Shown one piece after another: positions 22,101 through 37,100 of a stretch of 64,000 bases of DNA (position 1 is the stretch's first letter; every line of letters starts with the position of its first letter). Position numbers and translations under genes: made by a program. Source of the stretch: Acanthochlamys bracteata (lineage: Eukaryota > Streptophyta > Magnoliopsida > Pandanales > Velloziaceae); assembly GCA_019914995.1 (NCBI GenBank), contig CM034127.1:13366269-13430268 (forward strand). Reading direction: 5' to 3'. Below the pieces are notes generated by a model, which was not told the DNA's origin, did no database searches, and was given only the letters and a program-made list of their open reading frames with translations.

Positions 22101-25100
22101 AGAGGTGACTGCAAGGAGCAGCCAGTTATGCTTCAGCCTCGGCTTGTTCCTGCTTAAACAAGCCAAGTTCAAGCCTAAGGGGATGGTCCTTAAGCATACA
22201 CATGGAACTTAAGCTCGTTAACTAGAAACACTTCTTGTAAATCATCTTCTTGTACCCAATCCCTTTCATCTTATTACAAAATGCTTTGAGATTTCATTTA
22301 TTGGCTAAATAAAATTGAGCATAAGATATGAAGCACCACCATTGGATTAGATAATAAGCTTAGTGAAGTTGAGCATGGAGGCTAAGGTCGAGTTCAACTA
22401 GTTACATAATCGCATATAAGACCAGCGCTCAAGGACGCAAGTCCGTAATATGGCTTGACACTGACATTTTAATTAGAAGAAAGCATTAGTCAAGCTTCAG
22501 AACTGAAGGCTATTTGCAACCTCATCCATTAAAGCAACAGTAACTATGTCAGGAGCATTTAATTCTATGAATGGCAAAATTATATTCCACTCTTAAGATC
22601 ATTCAGTTGAATTACTTGAATAAATAGAACACAAGATTAAAAAACTGACGCATGTACCTTCTTAGTGAGCTCCTGAAAACGATTGAGCAAAGCAATTTGG
22701 ATAGATCTTGGGCATGGGTTTGAGGTGCGGAACTCATTGACTTTATCATTGAACGAATTGATAATTTCAAAGTTTAGCAGTACCAACTGCTCCATTTGTT
22801 TAGAAACTAGAAGGGGCATGAGTTTATGAACCACAGTTATAATCTTATTAGCCCCAAGAAGATGCTGATCCAATGTTTCCTGAAGTGGAGAACAAATATT
22901 AGTTATTGTCAAAATGCACATGGTACATCACACAAACTCCACAAATATGTAGCAAGAAGCTCACCTTGGCTTTTACAAACATAGGGATAAATTGCTGGAT
23001 AAGAATATACAATGGGTCAGCTTCAACCTTGACAACGTCACATAAATCCATGTGACAATTCTTAGTTTTCTGGAGCACCAAAGACACATCCTTTGAAATA
23101 GCAATCAAGCTATCAAACAGCCGCTGAGAAAGGACATATGTAAGACAATTGGAAATCAAGAGGACAAGCCTATAGGAGTTAAGAATAAAACCTTTTGCCA
23201 CCACGCGCTTTTAAAGAAGGCCTTCTGTTTTGGAGCAATGCATGAATCACTAGAATCACTCTCATTTATAGAAACTTGATGACATTCTTGCGAGCTTGTT
23301 GCATCAGTTCTTACTGCACTCAGCATGTCTATGTGCTGTCTAAGTTCCTTCAGCTGTTCAAACACAACATAAGCAAGACCTCTTTGCTCTTGTTGTACAA
23401 TCACCAGGTGCTCAAGGAAAGAAAGAGCTCCCACTACCTGCATCATAATGATCTTTCAGATCTCCAGGGAACAAACATATCATATAGAATAATCTCTAGA
23501 AGATAACTCACCTGTTCTTTTTCAAGATCCTTATGGAAATTCAGGTAAATCTGTCGGAGCTGCTGCATAACATATAAATTTCTAAAATAGTAACAATTTG
23601 CCAGTTTCCATTTGACATTGCTGCGATCACTTAGAAGGCACTGAGAGTCTCTGTAATGATTGGTATCATGATCATTAGCTATCTGACACAAGCCAATGTG
23701 CAGAAGATGCGATGTATTGTATGATGGATCTAGAAACAAGCTATCTGAATTGTCTTGATTTTCCAACTGCAAAGATATCAACAGAAGAGTATCCATTAGT
23801 TATAAGAAATGACAAGGTTTAGATAGAACTACCACATGGTCATACTCAATTAAAAAGCGCATACACAATAAAGTGAAAGAAGTACCTCAAGGATCCTTGA
23901 TTTATGCCTCGATAAACCAGATGCTTCCAAAAGTTTCATCAACCCTCGCAGCGCTCTTTTCTTCTTGGGAGTTTTTGTATCATACTTCCATATATGAGCA
24001 AACTCATTAATAGATGTGCACATCTTTCTTACCCAAATGCAGCCTTCCTCAAACTTTGCCTTTATGCCATGAGATACTGACTCAGATGAGTAAAGCATCA
24101 TTACATCTGCATATCATTTCTTGCAATGAGAATATAAACAGACTTGCAATTCAGCTTAAATTATAATATCCAGAATGCAGGATATTCTATACAACCTTCC
24201 ACGGGAAATAAAGTGGCTGTCAGTGATATGCATATCCTTTCCAAATTGGAAATAGCATAATTTCTCCAACCATCTATCCACTGGAACCTATAAAATTGCC
24301 AAAAATTAGTCAAAAAAAAAATTCTTCTAGGAAAACTGGAATGACAAGAAGGAAGCAAGACGCAACCTTTCTTTCTCACTCAGATGCACCAAAACATGTG
24401 AGGATGTATTATTAATAGTATTATCTGAAACCTTCTCTTCAAGCCATGCATGAATTTTGTCTTTCTTCAGCACTGCTTCTTGATTAAGAACAACCATAAC
24501 TGGTTGTTGCAAAATCTCCTACGGCACAAATTAAATGGACAATGAGAATCACTGGACAATTTCCATAGTGCATAATGGAAAAGAAGTGAGAAAACATTAA
24601 ACCAAAGATTTAGAAGAGTTAGCTTATTGCTTGTTGTAAGGAAAATGTCAGCAGCAACCAGTTTGATATGATTTCAATTATTAAATAGGGCAAAACTCCT
24701 TTAATATCAATAGACTACAATTCCTGATAAACTTTGTGATAATAAACTTCTCCCTAAGTATATATGAGGAAGTCACAAGACAAAAGGATTCAAAAGAAGA
24801 AGTAGAACAATTAGGTTGGCATACATTAAATTTCTGCACCAGTTTCCAGATCTTGTGCTGCGCCCTTCTGAAAATTTCTAATGAAAGGTAGGTTTGCGAA
24901 CGTTCCCAATTAAAAAGCTTCAATTGATCCTTCAAATCTTTCTCAACTTGTTTTCTTCCACTTTCAATGAAATCCAACACTCTGAAAATATAAAGATTTA
25001 CATCAATCAATCCATCAAACAATTGAATGTTGCAATGAAGAATTTCACTTCCAAGGCAAAAGACAAAAGGTTCTGCAGAAGCTTACAATGGCAAAAATTG

Positions 25101-28100
25101 CACGTAGTAACCAAATGCATTGTATAGTATATTTAAACTTCCTTGAAAATGCTCGCTGCCAAAAAATTAAATAAAGAACGTTAGTCTTCAAACAAGAATC
25201 CAGAACTACAAGAAAACACAATCAATATATAAGAACATGTAACAACATTTTCTTAGCTATCCGAAACTAATTAAAAACAATGTGACACTTTCAACTACAA
25301 AATGACATGAAAGGTCGTAGAATAAAATTCATTATCTTCATAGCAATGACGTAGCACATCAACATGGACTATGAGGTGCCTGGTTTAGGAGAAAGGGAAT
25401 TGATATTTCTGGCATATATGTGCAAGGTACTCTCAGACCTTGAATATGAGTTCAAACGCATGCCACACTGAATTTCTCCATGAAATGCAAAAAGAAGATG
25501 AAGGCGCCTCTTGAACTCTCCAACACTGGAAGTCTGAATAAAGTCCTCAACACTGCATAAACATTTTTTAGATGATCACTTCATCAAGAAAATAGACTTC
25601 TGATCTAACAGATAGTTGGCCCACCTCCTCATTGTTGTTTTTCTCATATCGCCACAAAGATTGCGGTGAAGAACAGAGCGCAATGAAAACCACAACTGCG
25701 TGCCTCAACCAAAAGATAAGATGTTAACAGTAGAGAACTTCATTCATTCATTACAACACTTAAAGAGGTAAGCATTACTTCTCCAGCTTTAATCTCATAT
25801 TGCTCCTGAACTCCGTCAAGCAAGGCAGGCCAGCACTCAGATTCAAGCTTTTGCCATTTGGATATACAAGCAAAAATTGGCTGGAGCAGATCTAAAATTG
25901 TACAACAAAAAAAAAAAAGTTTATTTAAGACCAGTGTTGGAATGGATGGTAAGAAATAGTTCTTAAACTTACCATCAAAAGAAAATTTGGACGTGCCTTC
26001 CTGCAAAAATTGGGTTTTCCGCGCCAACAAGTGCAGCCCCAGTGAAACCTTGGCACCAAAAGTTTTGAGTGAAAAATAAAACCTATAATTTCAACATTGC
26101 TACGTAGCACGTTTTGTATTTATAAATTAACAACTAAAGTACCTTAGATAAAGGGGTAGTTGGTGGAGCTGCTAGAAGCATATGAATAACATCCAGAATC
26201 TTCTCAAGACCAGGATGATCTGGCCATTCTGTGAGATAAAGTTCAACACGTCCTTTGAATGCACTTAGTGGCTCGACTATTAAAAACATTTCAGACGCGT
26301 TCGAATCCTGTATAAAACAATATAAGAATACAGAAACTTCGACACTGGGAAGTTTTACTCTATTTCAGAATTAATCTCCCAAACCTTATAAAAGTTGTAC
26401 AGATTATTTGGTTGATGAGGTGAACCAATAATGCTCTCATATTCCAAGCACACCCTTAGCAAATGCTCAGGTACAAGTTCATCATCAAGGTTCGAAAAGG
26501 GTATCATATTCCATAAATCTGGAAAGAACAAACGGTGAAAACTACAATAAAATGGATGCAGAATTATTTGAAGGTAAGGTCATAACGGTCACCTTTCAAT
26601 ATCCTAGCGCCCAATTTGTAGGATTCAGTAAAGGCTTGCAGTCTTACTTCATCCTTCACATGAAAAGCGATGGGCTGTAGATGGAGATATAAACTATTCT
26701 AAACATATGTCGAATAATTTATCATCCTCGCCAATGCAAAACATTAACAATAAACTTAAATATAATAATCCACCAAAGAAACACTTAAAAATCAATTGGT
26801 GTCTTTCACACATTTATGTGAGTCATATCTTGTACTAAGAATCAAACGAGAATCAAGACAACAATTACTTCAACAACAAACTACCAGGAGTCGATCAGAG
26901 GAACTCATAGATAGCGGAAGGATTAGAATATCCGCCATTCATGATTTAAATATCAAAGATATGACCCAGAAGCAAAGGACCTGAAACCGACTAAAAAAGA
27001 ATATCTTCCAAACCTATAACAAGGAATTATCATCTTTCATATTCATCAGAATACTCGTTCTCTGTGAATTAAAAAAAAGACGAATTAAGTTACAAGGAGC
27101 TCGCTTCTTAATGTCACCTATCAATTAGTGATGATCATAATAAAAAAATGTATTTGAATTATAATGACACCATAAACTCACTGGATGCAAGCCCTTTCAG
27201 GTTCTTTATCAGTGTATTTGACTAGTTAACAGCATCTTTACGATGCATATAGCTCGCCGGCTAGGACAGGTTTCTTATTGTTCTATTTTTCATTGTATCT
27301 CCAAATGTGTGGAAAGGTATGCATGTTTTCTGGAAAAAGCCTTTGGACCCAAAGCTACCATGTACAAATGGCAATCAGAATAGCTTAACAAACTTGAATG
27401 GGTATGTTGTGGCACAAAAACATCTTACACTCCAAAAATTGAACACAATTAGCATTAGAACCACAAACTGAAATTAAATTACCAAAAAGATCCCAAATGT
27501 GAAACAGTGATGAATTAGAAGAAAATGAAACATCAACATTATACACCTGTAATTGGAAATCAAAATGCAATTTTTATTTTTATCTTACAAAATAACTGAA
27601 AATAAAATCAACTTTGAGCCATGGAATTCCATTGTACCAATATGTGCATTGCAAACCGTCTAAACTAAGATAAACTTTAAAATGTCTAAATTAATAATTT
27701 ATGTAGATTTCCTAATGACTTACATGCTTCAAAAGAATGAAGCATTCATTAAAGTGTAACAAAAATGTTAAAAGTGCTGAAATAAAATATCATGAAAAAA
27801 GATTATCACTATTAGAAGTTGTGTCTTACTTACATCTTCTGTAAGCGCAATTGATCCAAACAAGTTATTGTGGATCACCACCACATTGTACAAAATAAAG
27901 TCTGGAATCATGCCCCATTCTTTGTCTATAGTTGCTCCTCCCATACAAAGTTTCTTCTAGTAAATTAACGGCATACCCAAAAGTTAAAAATAACAATCAT
28001 GACCACCTTAAAAGCTATTATAAGTAGTGCAGGATGGAGTACCGTGTCATAGAGTTCCTGTTCGATCATCTTCTCATCATATTCATGTGTATCATCCAAA

Positions 28101-31100
28101 TCCACATTAGTAAGTGAAGATAGATCACTTTCCAAGACATCTTCTACTTTGATAACACGAGGCTTAAACTTGAAGTTTTGTGCCTCTAGTTCCTCTTTGG
28201 CTCTTAGTTGAGACTTTAAATCCATCCATGAAATTACAAAACTGTGGAAGATCTTATCCAATAGCTAGCATGCATAATGATATAACATTAGATTATGCAC
28301 ATTCTATAAATTTGAGTGAACCAGAATAGAAGGTACCATTGTAGCAGCCTACCAGAAATGAAGCTCTATCAATTAACTGAGAAATGGAGATATTATGTGC
28401 TTCATGAATAAGAAGAAGATGATTGACTATCCCTTGAAGTTGTAAACGCGATATCTGGAAAACATAAACAACATTACTTGAAATTCTATTCACGATAAAT
28501 TAGGCAGTCTCTAACAGCGAAAGGCTGCATGATTGTGAATTTAAGTTTTTCTTTCTCTTGAGGAAAGTGAATTTAAGTTTCAATAAAGATAATATATGGA
28601 GGAGCTCAGAAGACTAGAAGTGAGTCAACTTACAGGGATGTCAGCCTCAGCAACTTTAGAAATCCTAACAAGCTTCTCCAGTAAAGAACTGTCAATGCCC
28701 AGAAAGTTTTCTTCTGAAGGAGATATGTCATTTGTTTCCAAAGTAGGGACCAAATCACTAAGATCTTTAGGCATATTTATTGCAGGCAGACAACTGGTAA
28801 ACTGCATAAGAGAGGAAACCAAATCCTGCCAAAAGATTTGATGGAAGCATGTTCTAAGGACACTAAAGAACTGAAAAATACACTGCTAGCACTAGAATAT
28901 AATTGCACACTAAAACAAGTGAAAGAGTTGATAAAAGTTGATACAAGGATGGAAAAGTAATACTGACCATAACGCTTTCATTGCTTCCTCCATCAAGATT
29001 TCTCAAAAGGTCCTTTGAAAAAGCACTAGAGACACCTAGTGACAAACCTAGTTTCATTTCATATACAGCAACTTGAATAGGCTGGATTATGTCGACATAC
29101 TCTGCAAAGTCTTCTGATGTTCTACTAATAAAAGCATCTGAAGTGGCCTGAATTCATCCCACAACAAGCAGAACATAAGATAGCTAAAAGAATCAGATTC
29201 AACATATCAATGGAAATAATTAGCTGGCATTCAGTTCAGAAAAGTGCGAAGTTTCAACATTTGACAACCTGGCCATGAAGAAGAGACCTATAATACAATT
29301 CCCGTGACACATAATGATTTCTTGGTCAATATCCCTAACACTATTCCCGAAGCAATTCAAATGAATGCTTATGCTAGATTAATTGGGGGGGGGAGGGCGC
29401 TTAAGATGCACTTTACCTGCCAATTTGAAGCCACTTCCATGACATCTGTTAGGTTTGTAGTGTTCTTCAGTTTCTTCAATGTTTTCAAGCATGAAGACAT
29501 GAACTCCAAGAAATCGGCACAAATATTCATCAACATCTTATATTTTGCAGGTTCTGGACGATAACTGACCTGCATGCGCAAGCAATTCAACTCCCAATAA
29601 GATAGCTTCAAGAAAGAGGTAAGAATATCAAATCACCACACGTTAAAAAATCAGCTTCTTCACCACAATCTGAAGAAACAAGGAAGCATCCCCAAGAAAG
29701 AAAATCAAATAGAATACTTTCCACAAGAATATTATATATAATGGTTAAGGAAGATAGTAGCTGAGGTCTTGGAAGAAGGAATCAATTCAAGAGGACCTTG
29801 AAGTTCTCCAAAAGTGATTGCATTCAACAACCAGAAATAAGCTAGAAGAGGGTCCCTTCTGATCAGAATGATTATGACGACCCAGAAAATGTGCTGACTG
29901 ATTAGTGAGCAAGTAGATTGGTTTGCAGCATGGATCCAGGAAAAAAATACCACCAGATTTGCTTGCAACATGGATGCATGATGCATGGAAAGTATCATGG
30001 TCAAACTGATTATACAAACATTTTAGATAATACGGATTTACTTTAAACATAGATCTTTGGCATGATTCCTAAGTCATATATCTTCATTTAACAATGGTTA
30101 TTTTCAAGAGCGTTTCAAATTGAAGCAAAGAAATGAATATGATACAAATTACACGAACATATTATGTCTTGGACAATTAAACATGGGATATCATTGATAG
30201 GAAAGCTGAGCGAGTTACAAGGGGAGGACATGATACTAGGGTGCTAAAAGAACTGAAACCTAGGTGTAAATGAGAAGAGGTAAAACTAATGTATTTATGA
30301 AGGAAGGTAACAAGACGATTTTCAGCTCCTGAGACAATGTTCAGTCTCTAGCATGTCTACTTCTGATATAATTTTTAGTTCCTTAACGCTATACGAGCTC
30401 TCAAGCAAGTTCATAAGGTCAAGTGACACAAGCATCAACTAAAACTCATCATAACATAAGAATTGAAACAAAAGATTTGAACTTTGGTCCATAAAACCAT
30501 GGTAGAGAACTATAACCAACATTTTAGCACAAAAAGATAAACTGCACACATATAGAATACAAAACAAGAGTCTGCAGTAATTGCAAAATCTCAAGTAACC
30601 AAAATAAGGTATGATGGATCTATGTACAACGTGACACCTAAGGAAAGTAATTGTCCAAGTAAAGTCATGAATATTTTTTACCTTGGTCTTTAACCGTTTC
30701 TGGTCTTTTTCCAACTTTTCAAGTAAAGATATTCTCTTCTCTTCACTTGTCATCGAACCCCTTCCAGCTAGACGACTGCACTCCTGGCGGACCTGTACAA
30801 AGAAAACATGTAATACTTTCTACTCTACTAAAACTTTAAATAATGATCATACAAATCTATACCAGGCTATCCCTAATCGAGAAACTTCATGCAAATTACA
30901 TTAATTACATCTCAACCGAAACTTTAATTTGCTAGAATATCGTAAACTCTTTCAAGTATTTAGTCAATCAAATACAATGAAACATTAAGTTTTAAGTAAA
31001 ATTTTCATTTAGCATGTCAATGTACAGTGTTTAGTTCTAGGCTACGACATAGACAATATAACTCATAAGGCAGCTGAAAGAAATCGAACATTAAGAAACC

Positions 31101-34100
31101 ACCATAAATCTAGAACCAGTTGGAAAAAAAAACGATTCCATGTGCGTCATCTTGCTGATGATAATAATATAAAGAATGTCAAGTCTTGAAAGTTTTTATT
31201 AAGTCTACAAGTACCTTTATTTCAGTCTCAAGCAAGGAAATCTTCTCACATAACCATGAATATTTCACAGAGTATCTTAGCACAGGATCAATACTGGCTG
31301 TCTTCACCAACAGATTGAAGCGCAAAGCTCCAATGTAGAACCAGGAAGAACCAATATTGTCAAGAAAATCTGCTGACATTGGCATTACAAATGTGGTTAT
31401 GGAAAGTAAGTATTATGATACTCTGCATATGAACAAAATTTGAAATAAAAAATTGATAAGTAACAAAATCTCAAATAGTGCATACCGTAAGAAGAACCTG
31501 AAAAGAACAATGCTCTTAGGAGGGGTTCTATCACAGAATCCTTCATAGAAGCAAATCCATTATGGCTTGATGTCGAGATTAGCGAACCCAATTCATGAAG
31601 CTCATCTACCTGAAAAATCCAAAGAAGTAAATATATAGAACCACAAACAACCAAGCAGGTTAAAATAGTTTTTGCGCCACGAGTTCCAACCAAATCGCAT
31701 CGATAGGATTGGATATGATATGTTATATGTCTCATTAAATAAATTTAGAAACTTCGGAAGGAGGGATGACCAGATTAGTCCTACACTTATTTGATGATGG
31801 CCGTCATAAATGCTCTCTAAACTTGCTTAACAAAGATCGGAACTTCTGAAAATTAAATACTTATTAGATAGTCAGAATATTGCATCACAAAACTTGTTAG
31901 GTGACCCAATTGAATTGGATTTCTTGTATCTTCTAGAAGATTGCATATGTGTAACAATTTCGTCTCAGGACTCCCAAATGTTCTACAAATCAGTAGATGT
32001 TTAAATTCGTTTATTTACTTTGAACTAAATCAGTAGATGCTTTTTTTTGTTTTTTAAATTTCAATTGTCTGTCATAATGTTATGGACTTAGGTGCTTCTG
32101 CAGATAGACCAGTAAAGTACTTAGATCTTTAAAGACATTATTGGAGCTGGGCAACTGTGCCTCACAGCATATGGAAGACGTTTCAGCTAGCCATGAAAGT
32201 ATGCTTGACTACAAACTAACCAAATCATATCAAAAAGTATGTTACGCTACTTATCAGGCTCCTTGATGTAGGCATAGGCAGGTGTGTCTGATCCAGGCTA
32301 TGATCCATACTCGATTCATTATTATATTTGAAAGAAAAATAACAATTTAAATGTATTAACTTCTGAAATCTAATGCAACGAAATATCATTGCAGAAGAAA
32401 CAGTGACGGGTTTTATCAATCATAAATAATACCTACCCTTAAATTCCTCTCCATTTTTTGTGACAACACTAACTTGATTCTTTGAAAAGCCTCTTCTTTA
32501 AAAGATTTCTTATGAGCAAATATGATCTGCAAGCAGTCAAAAGATAGAAACATGTTAAACTAAGTAGTTCCATAGACATAATCTACTAAAACCAAATAGC
32601 ATGAACAACATACCTGTCTGAAGAGTGAATGAGTGGATGAATGAAGAAAACCAAGAAATTGTCCTTGAAACGAAAAATCTTGCCAAAGACTTCTTGATAT
32701 CACTTTAAGCTTCAGCAAATACACATCATAGTGCTCAATAGGAATGACACTTTGACTGCATTTAGAGATGTTACATGAGCAGGGGGAATAAAAGTCAACA
32801 ACAAGCAACTTACATTAAATTTTAACACATTATGTCCCCATCAAAAGCTCACTTCATCTTCAGAAGTTCATCTCAACTGAGTAACTTTTCAAAATCTATC
32901 CTATGTACATGCACCAAAGAATATATTTCTTACTGGAAGGAATAACCAGGCCAATTAACCAAAAGGATACTATCTAACAATCAAAAGGTACGGTAGAAGT
33001 GATCATGGCTAAGGATTAAAAAATGAAACTTACATGATCCTTTCTATGCTCGAGGTTCTAGTTAAATGTGCAAAATGGCACAATCCACCATAGCCAGAGT
33101 GATAAAAGCTCTACACCAAGTTAAAGATGAAATAAGAATAAAAATATAACAAAAGATACAATATATCTCCAAACTAATATTTGAGTGATACCTCGATTGA
33201 CTTGGACAAGTGATTCCACAAAAGGGAATGCCAATTGAACCACATCTGAAGAACACAACTCGCCATTTTCACATGCACTAATGAAGCAGAAAGGGATTAG
33301 GACCATCATAAGTAAACATGAATGACATGCAGCAATAGAACAGTGATGGTTAAGGAAACAAGTTACCAGAATCTACAGAGATCCATGCATCCAACATCCA
33401 CAGGATCAACTGGTAAGGTGCAATGTCAATTGGTGATCTTGATGAAAAATTTAGAGAGAAGTCCACCGCATATTGCAGAAGCTCCAATGTCCTGGGTAGC
33501 ATCTGCAATGAGACATGGTGTGAGAGCTACAACTTACGCAAAAAAGCAAAGCTAAATTAGCCTATACTCAGAATATAAAGAGCATCCGATAGCAGTATCC
33601 AGTCCGCTCCTAGCTTGCCATCAATATTAAAGAAATTAAGTAAAGCATTGATCTAAAGGACAACCTTCGAGATTTTAGCATCATCAACCCATGTGTACTT
33701 TGATAAATCTTGAAGCAACACCATGTCATGAGAGAAGCTAATTTTTTCAAATAAAGGAGATGTAAGCATCCAGGCACCAACACCCTCAAGCTTGCTTAAA
33801 ATTTCAGGTGAGAAAATACAGCAGCAAGAAATTGCTAAATTTCTGGATAAGGAAGTCTTTGCTTCCACATTTTGCCTTTCATACGTGAACCTTCTCAACA
33901 GGTTCTGCAGATGTAAAATACCCATATTAAAATATAGATTTAACATCAGGCACTGTAACATGTCTTCAGTTTTTGGAAATCAACAAACCTCACGAATTCC
34001 TTTAACCTCAGCAGCAATATCAGCATCAAGCTTGTCCCCTTTGGTTATGATATATGATGACATGCATACACCTAGAATAAGATGAAAACAGTGAACCATG

Positions 34101-37100
34101 ATGCAACATAAAAGACAAGAAGCACAAAGTCAAATATACATAAGATTTATCAGATCCTCCCTATTAACACCATACAAATCAGCCTACTTGCTCCAACAAT
34201 GTCTACATATCTGCCTAAAAGTTTACTCTATGGATAAAGGTTGCAGTCCTAAAATTGTGAATAAGATTGCATAGTTGTAGCACAATCTTTACAGACTCAA
34301 CCCTATACCCGCATTTACTTTTACCATTTCTCAAGTTTCAACTCCAGCTCCTTATATATTTGACATTATTTATAGAGAGGCCATTGCTATATGAGCCAAC
34401 AAAATATAAAATCATACTACATCTCAAAGCAAATCTAACACATAAACAGGCTTCGGGAGTTCCATGATTTTACTGAACTAACATCACCTTTAACATAAAA
34501 TCATTTGATAACCATATAATGATTCATTAATTGGTTCCTTGGGGTTAGCTGGCATGCCCAAGAAGTAGTCAAAAAGCTATAAGCTTCCTACACCAAATTA
34601 CACCTTTATCTCTGAGACTAGGAAAAGGATACCAACTAGAAATTTAAGTCATGTCTTTGAACTACATCAATAATTCTTGTCCTCATGTTTATGTCAAGTT
34701 TCTAAGTCTACATCTAGTTCAATGGCAACAGTTGATGCACAGCTTGATCTTCCATTTCCGGATCAAGGTGAACAAGCAATAAGGAGGTGTCTATAATAAA
34801 GTTCATTGGCAGCTCTGGATTACCTTGCATCGCCAACTTCCGTAGCTCGCAATTGGTGGACAAGATCATATCAGGTAGGCAGCGAATCCCTAGGAAAACA
34901 AGTAATTCAGTTTGTGTTTCACCTGCATTTTTAGTTGAAATAATGAGCGAGGAATAACCCTATGCTACCATACCATCATTCTTAGTAATTTTCTTTGGCC
35001 AAATAGAAGCAAAGAATGAAAGAAGTTGCTGCATCTCAATGTACAAAGATTCACTAGATGGCACGCTAGGATGACCTCCGTTAACCCACAGCATTGGTTT
35101 TTCAATATGAGAACTCCAGTTTGGAATGTAATTAAGGTTACTGCCTTCACACTGTACAAGTAGGACATTAACAAAAGTAAAGGACATACTACCATAACAA
35201 ACATGATTATAATATCAGTTTAAAACCAAACTTACCACCAAAGCATCCACTGCATCAGGAAACCTAGACTTCAGACTTAGAGCTTCCTTCTTTATACCAT
35301 TCCACGCCAGTAACATACATTCCAAGTGAAAAGAGGTCACACCTTTCCAAAACAGCATATGATGCTCAAGAAGGTTTGCATAAACTGTACGCAAGTCTTC
35401 TTTCACAATCACTGTAAGCACCTTGTCCTCTAAACGTCTAAGATTTTCAAGAACTGTGCTTGCAAGAATTTCATGATTCTGCTTACTACACACGTGGCTG
35501 CCTTCAATGGTCCACTGCCAAAGAGTGAGCCTTAATAAACCCAAACCGATAATAGCATTATTAATATGATCTGCTTGCTTCTTATTTCCACCTGAAGCAG
35601 CTAGTTCTACCAGTCTGGGAGAGAGCACTGGAACTTGTTCGAAATCTATAGTGGCTTCATGTAACAAACAAATATTCCGATAACAATCTAAAATGCAACT
35701 CCAAATGGAATATTCTCTTTCCTTCTCAAGAATGGCCAAAAAGGATCCAAAAAACTCACAATGCCGATTTATCTTTGCACTACACCATTTGAACCACGAA
35801 TTAAGTAACATGAGGTCATCTTCAGTAGCATGTTCAAAAGCCCAGTTCGCAGCAATAAAAAGCCTCTGATTTGCCTCGACAAAATCAAATTTAGAAAGAT
35901 AACCTGTTTGCTCCAAATTGCCTGGAAAAAGACATTCATACACTAGACGTGCGGGCAACAAAGATGGCCAAACACTGGCAGCGTCCTTTGATAGGATCAT
36001 CTGATTACTAGCGATATTAAACTGCTGAGATGCATATTGAGCACCATGTAGTTCCAGATATAAACAATTTTCTTTAATAAGCTCTTCTTTGGAGTACCAT
36101 AACAAGCTTTTCAACGTACGGGGCACAGGCCATCCTCCTGGCACCAATAAACTCTGGCATCCAGACAAATCATCCAATCTAAAGAGATTTGTTTCTGACA
36201 ATAGAGAAATTTTGATTTGCTTAACTGCATTTCTCTCTTCAGCCTCACCCAATGATGACAGGTAAGTATGCTCCCAACTTAAAAGGAGACTCCACGAGGG
36301 TTCATTACCATTCATGAGAAGCTGCTGGAATAACTGAACCCAACGGGATAGCTCAAGTAGACTGATATGCACCCCTTCCTGCACTCCTACAGCCTTTGCA
36401 TGCATATGTGCATTAGTCATAGCCTGGATTAACTCATTTTGACATATGCCAGCAAGAGTTAAGAATGTCTTTACATCATCGATCTCTATTTCTTCACAAG
36501 CACTATATTCAGGTATCCAGTATGGCTGCATCATATATATCTCGACTCCTCTGTTCCGCATTGCTCTAGAAACTTCACCATATCTAGGATCAACCGTAAG
36601 AAACATTCGGAATTTGGGATGAGCTTGAAGTACAACAGGCTTTTCTTCAACCAGTCCACGCTCAGTGATCATGATATGTCCATTTAATTCTACCAGGGAG
36701 TTGATCCTATCAAGTACCTAAAAATTTGACAAGAGAAACGTTTAGCCATCCTCTAAGAAACCATCTAGTCAAAAGTTTGTGTTTATGTAAGAATATGACC
36801 AACCAAAGTAAAAAGAACAATAGAAAAGCACAATAAAACAAACCGTAGGGTTGCAAAGATTTGCATTTTCCAAAACCACCCATTCACCATTTTCAACAGC
36901 TTTAACCAAACTTCCTGGCACCCACTCAAACTTTGCAGATGGCTGCATATCCTTCAGCAATTGCAATTCAGATATAGTTTTCAAAGATCTGTCTAGGTCA
37001 TCAGGTGACCAGGATACGAGCAGTCTATACTTTTCCACATCATTCTTTATTTGCTCAATAATTTCAACCAACTTGCCAAGCAAGCTGATAGTTACTTTTA

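Noticed and set aside
25973..26000. A 28-nt microexon in MDN1 suggested by an internal CAG
   Set aside because: Continuing upstream to 26048 gives SLGLHLLARKTQFLQEG in frame, which fits midasin and removes the need for a microexon.
29387..29396. G-rich run in an MDN1 intron
   Set aside because: A short homopolymer with no further structure.
33192..33281. Alternative frame for this MDN1 exon (ACENGELCSSDVVQLAFPFVESLV)
   Set aside because: It reads well on its own but cannot join the neighbouring exons in phase. The frame giving VHVKMASCVLQMWFNW joins both sides without a stop.
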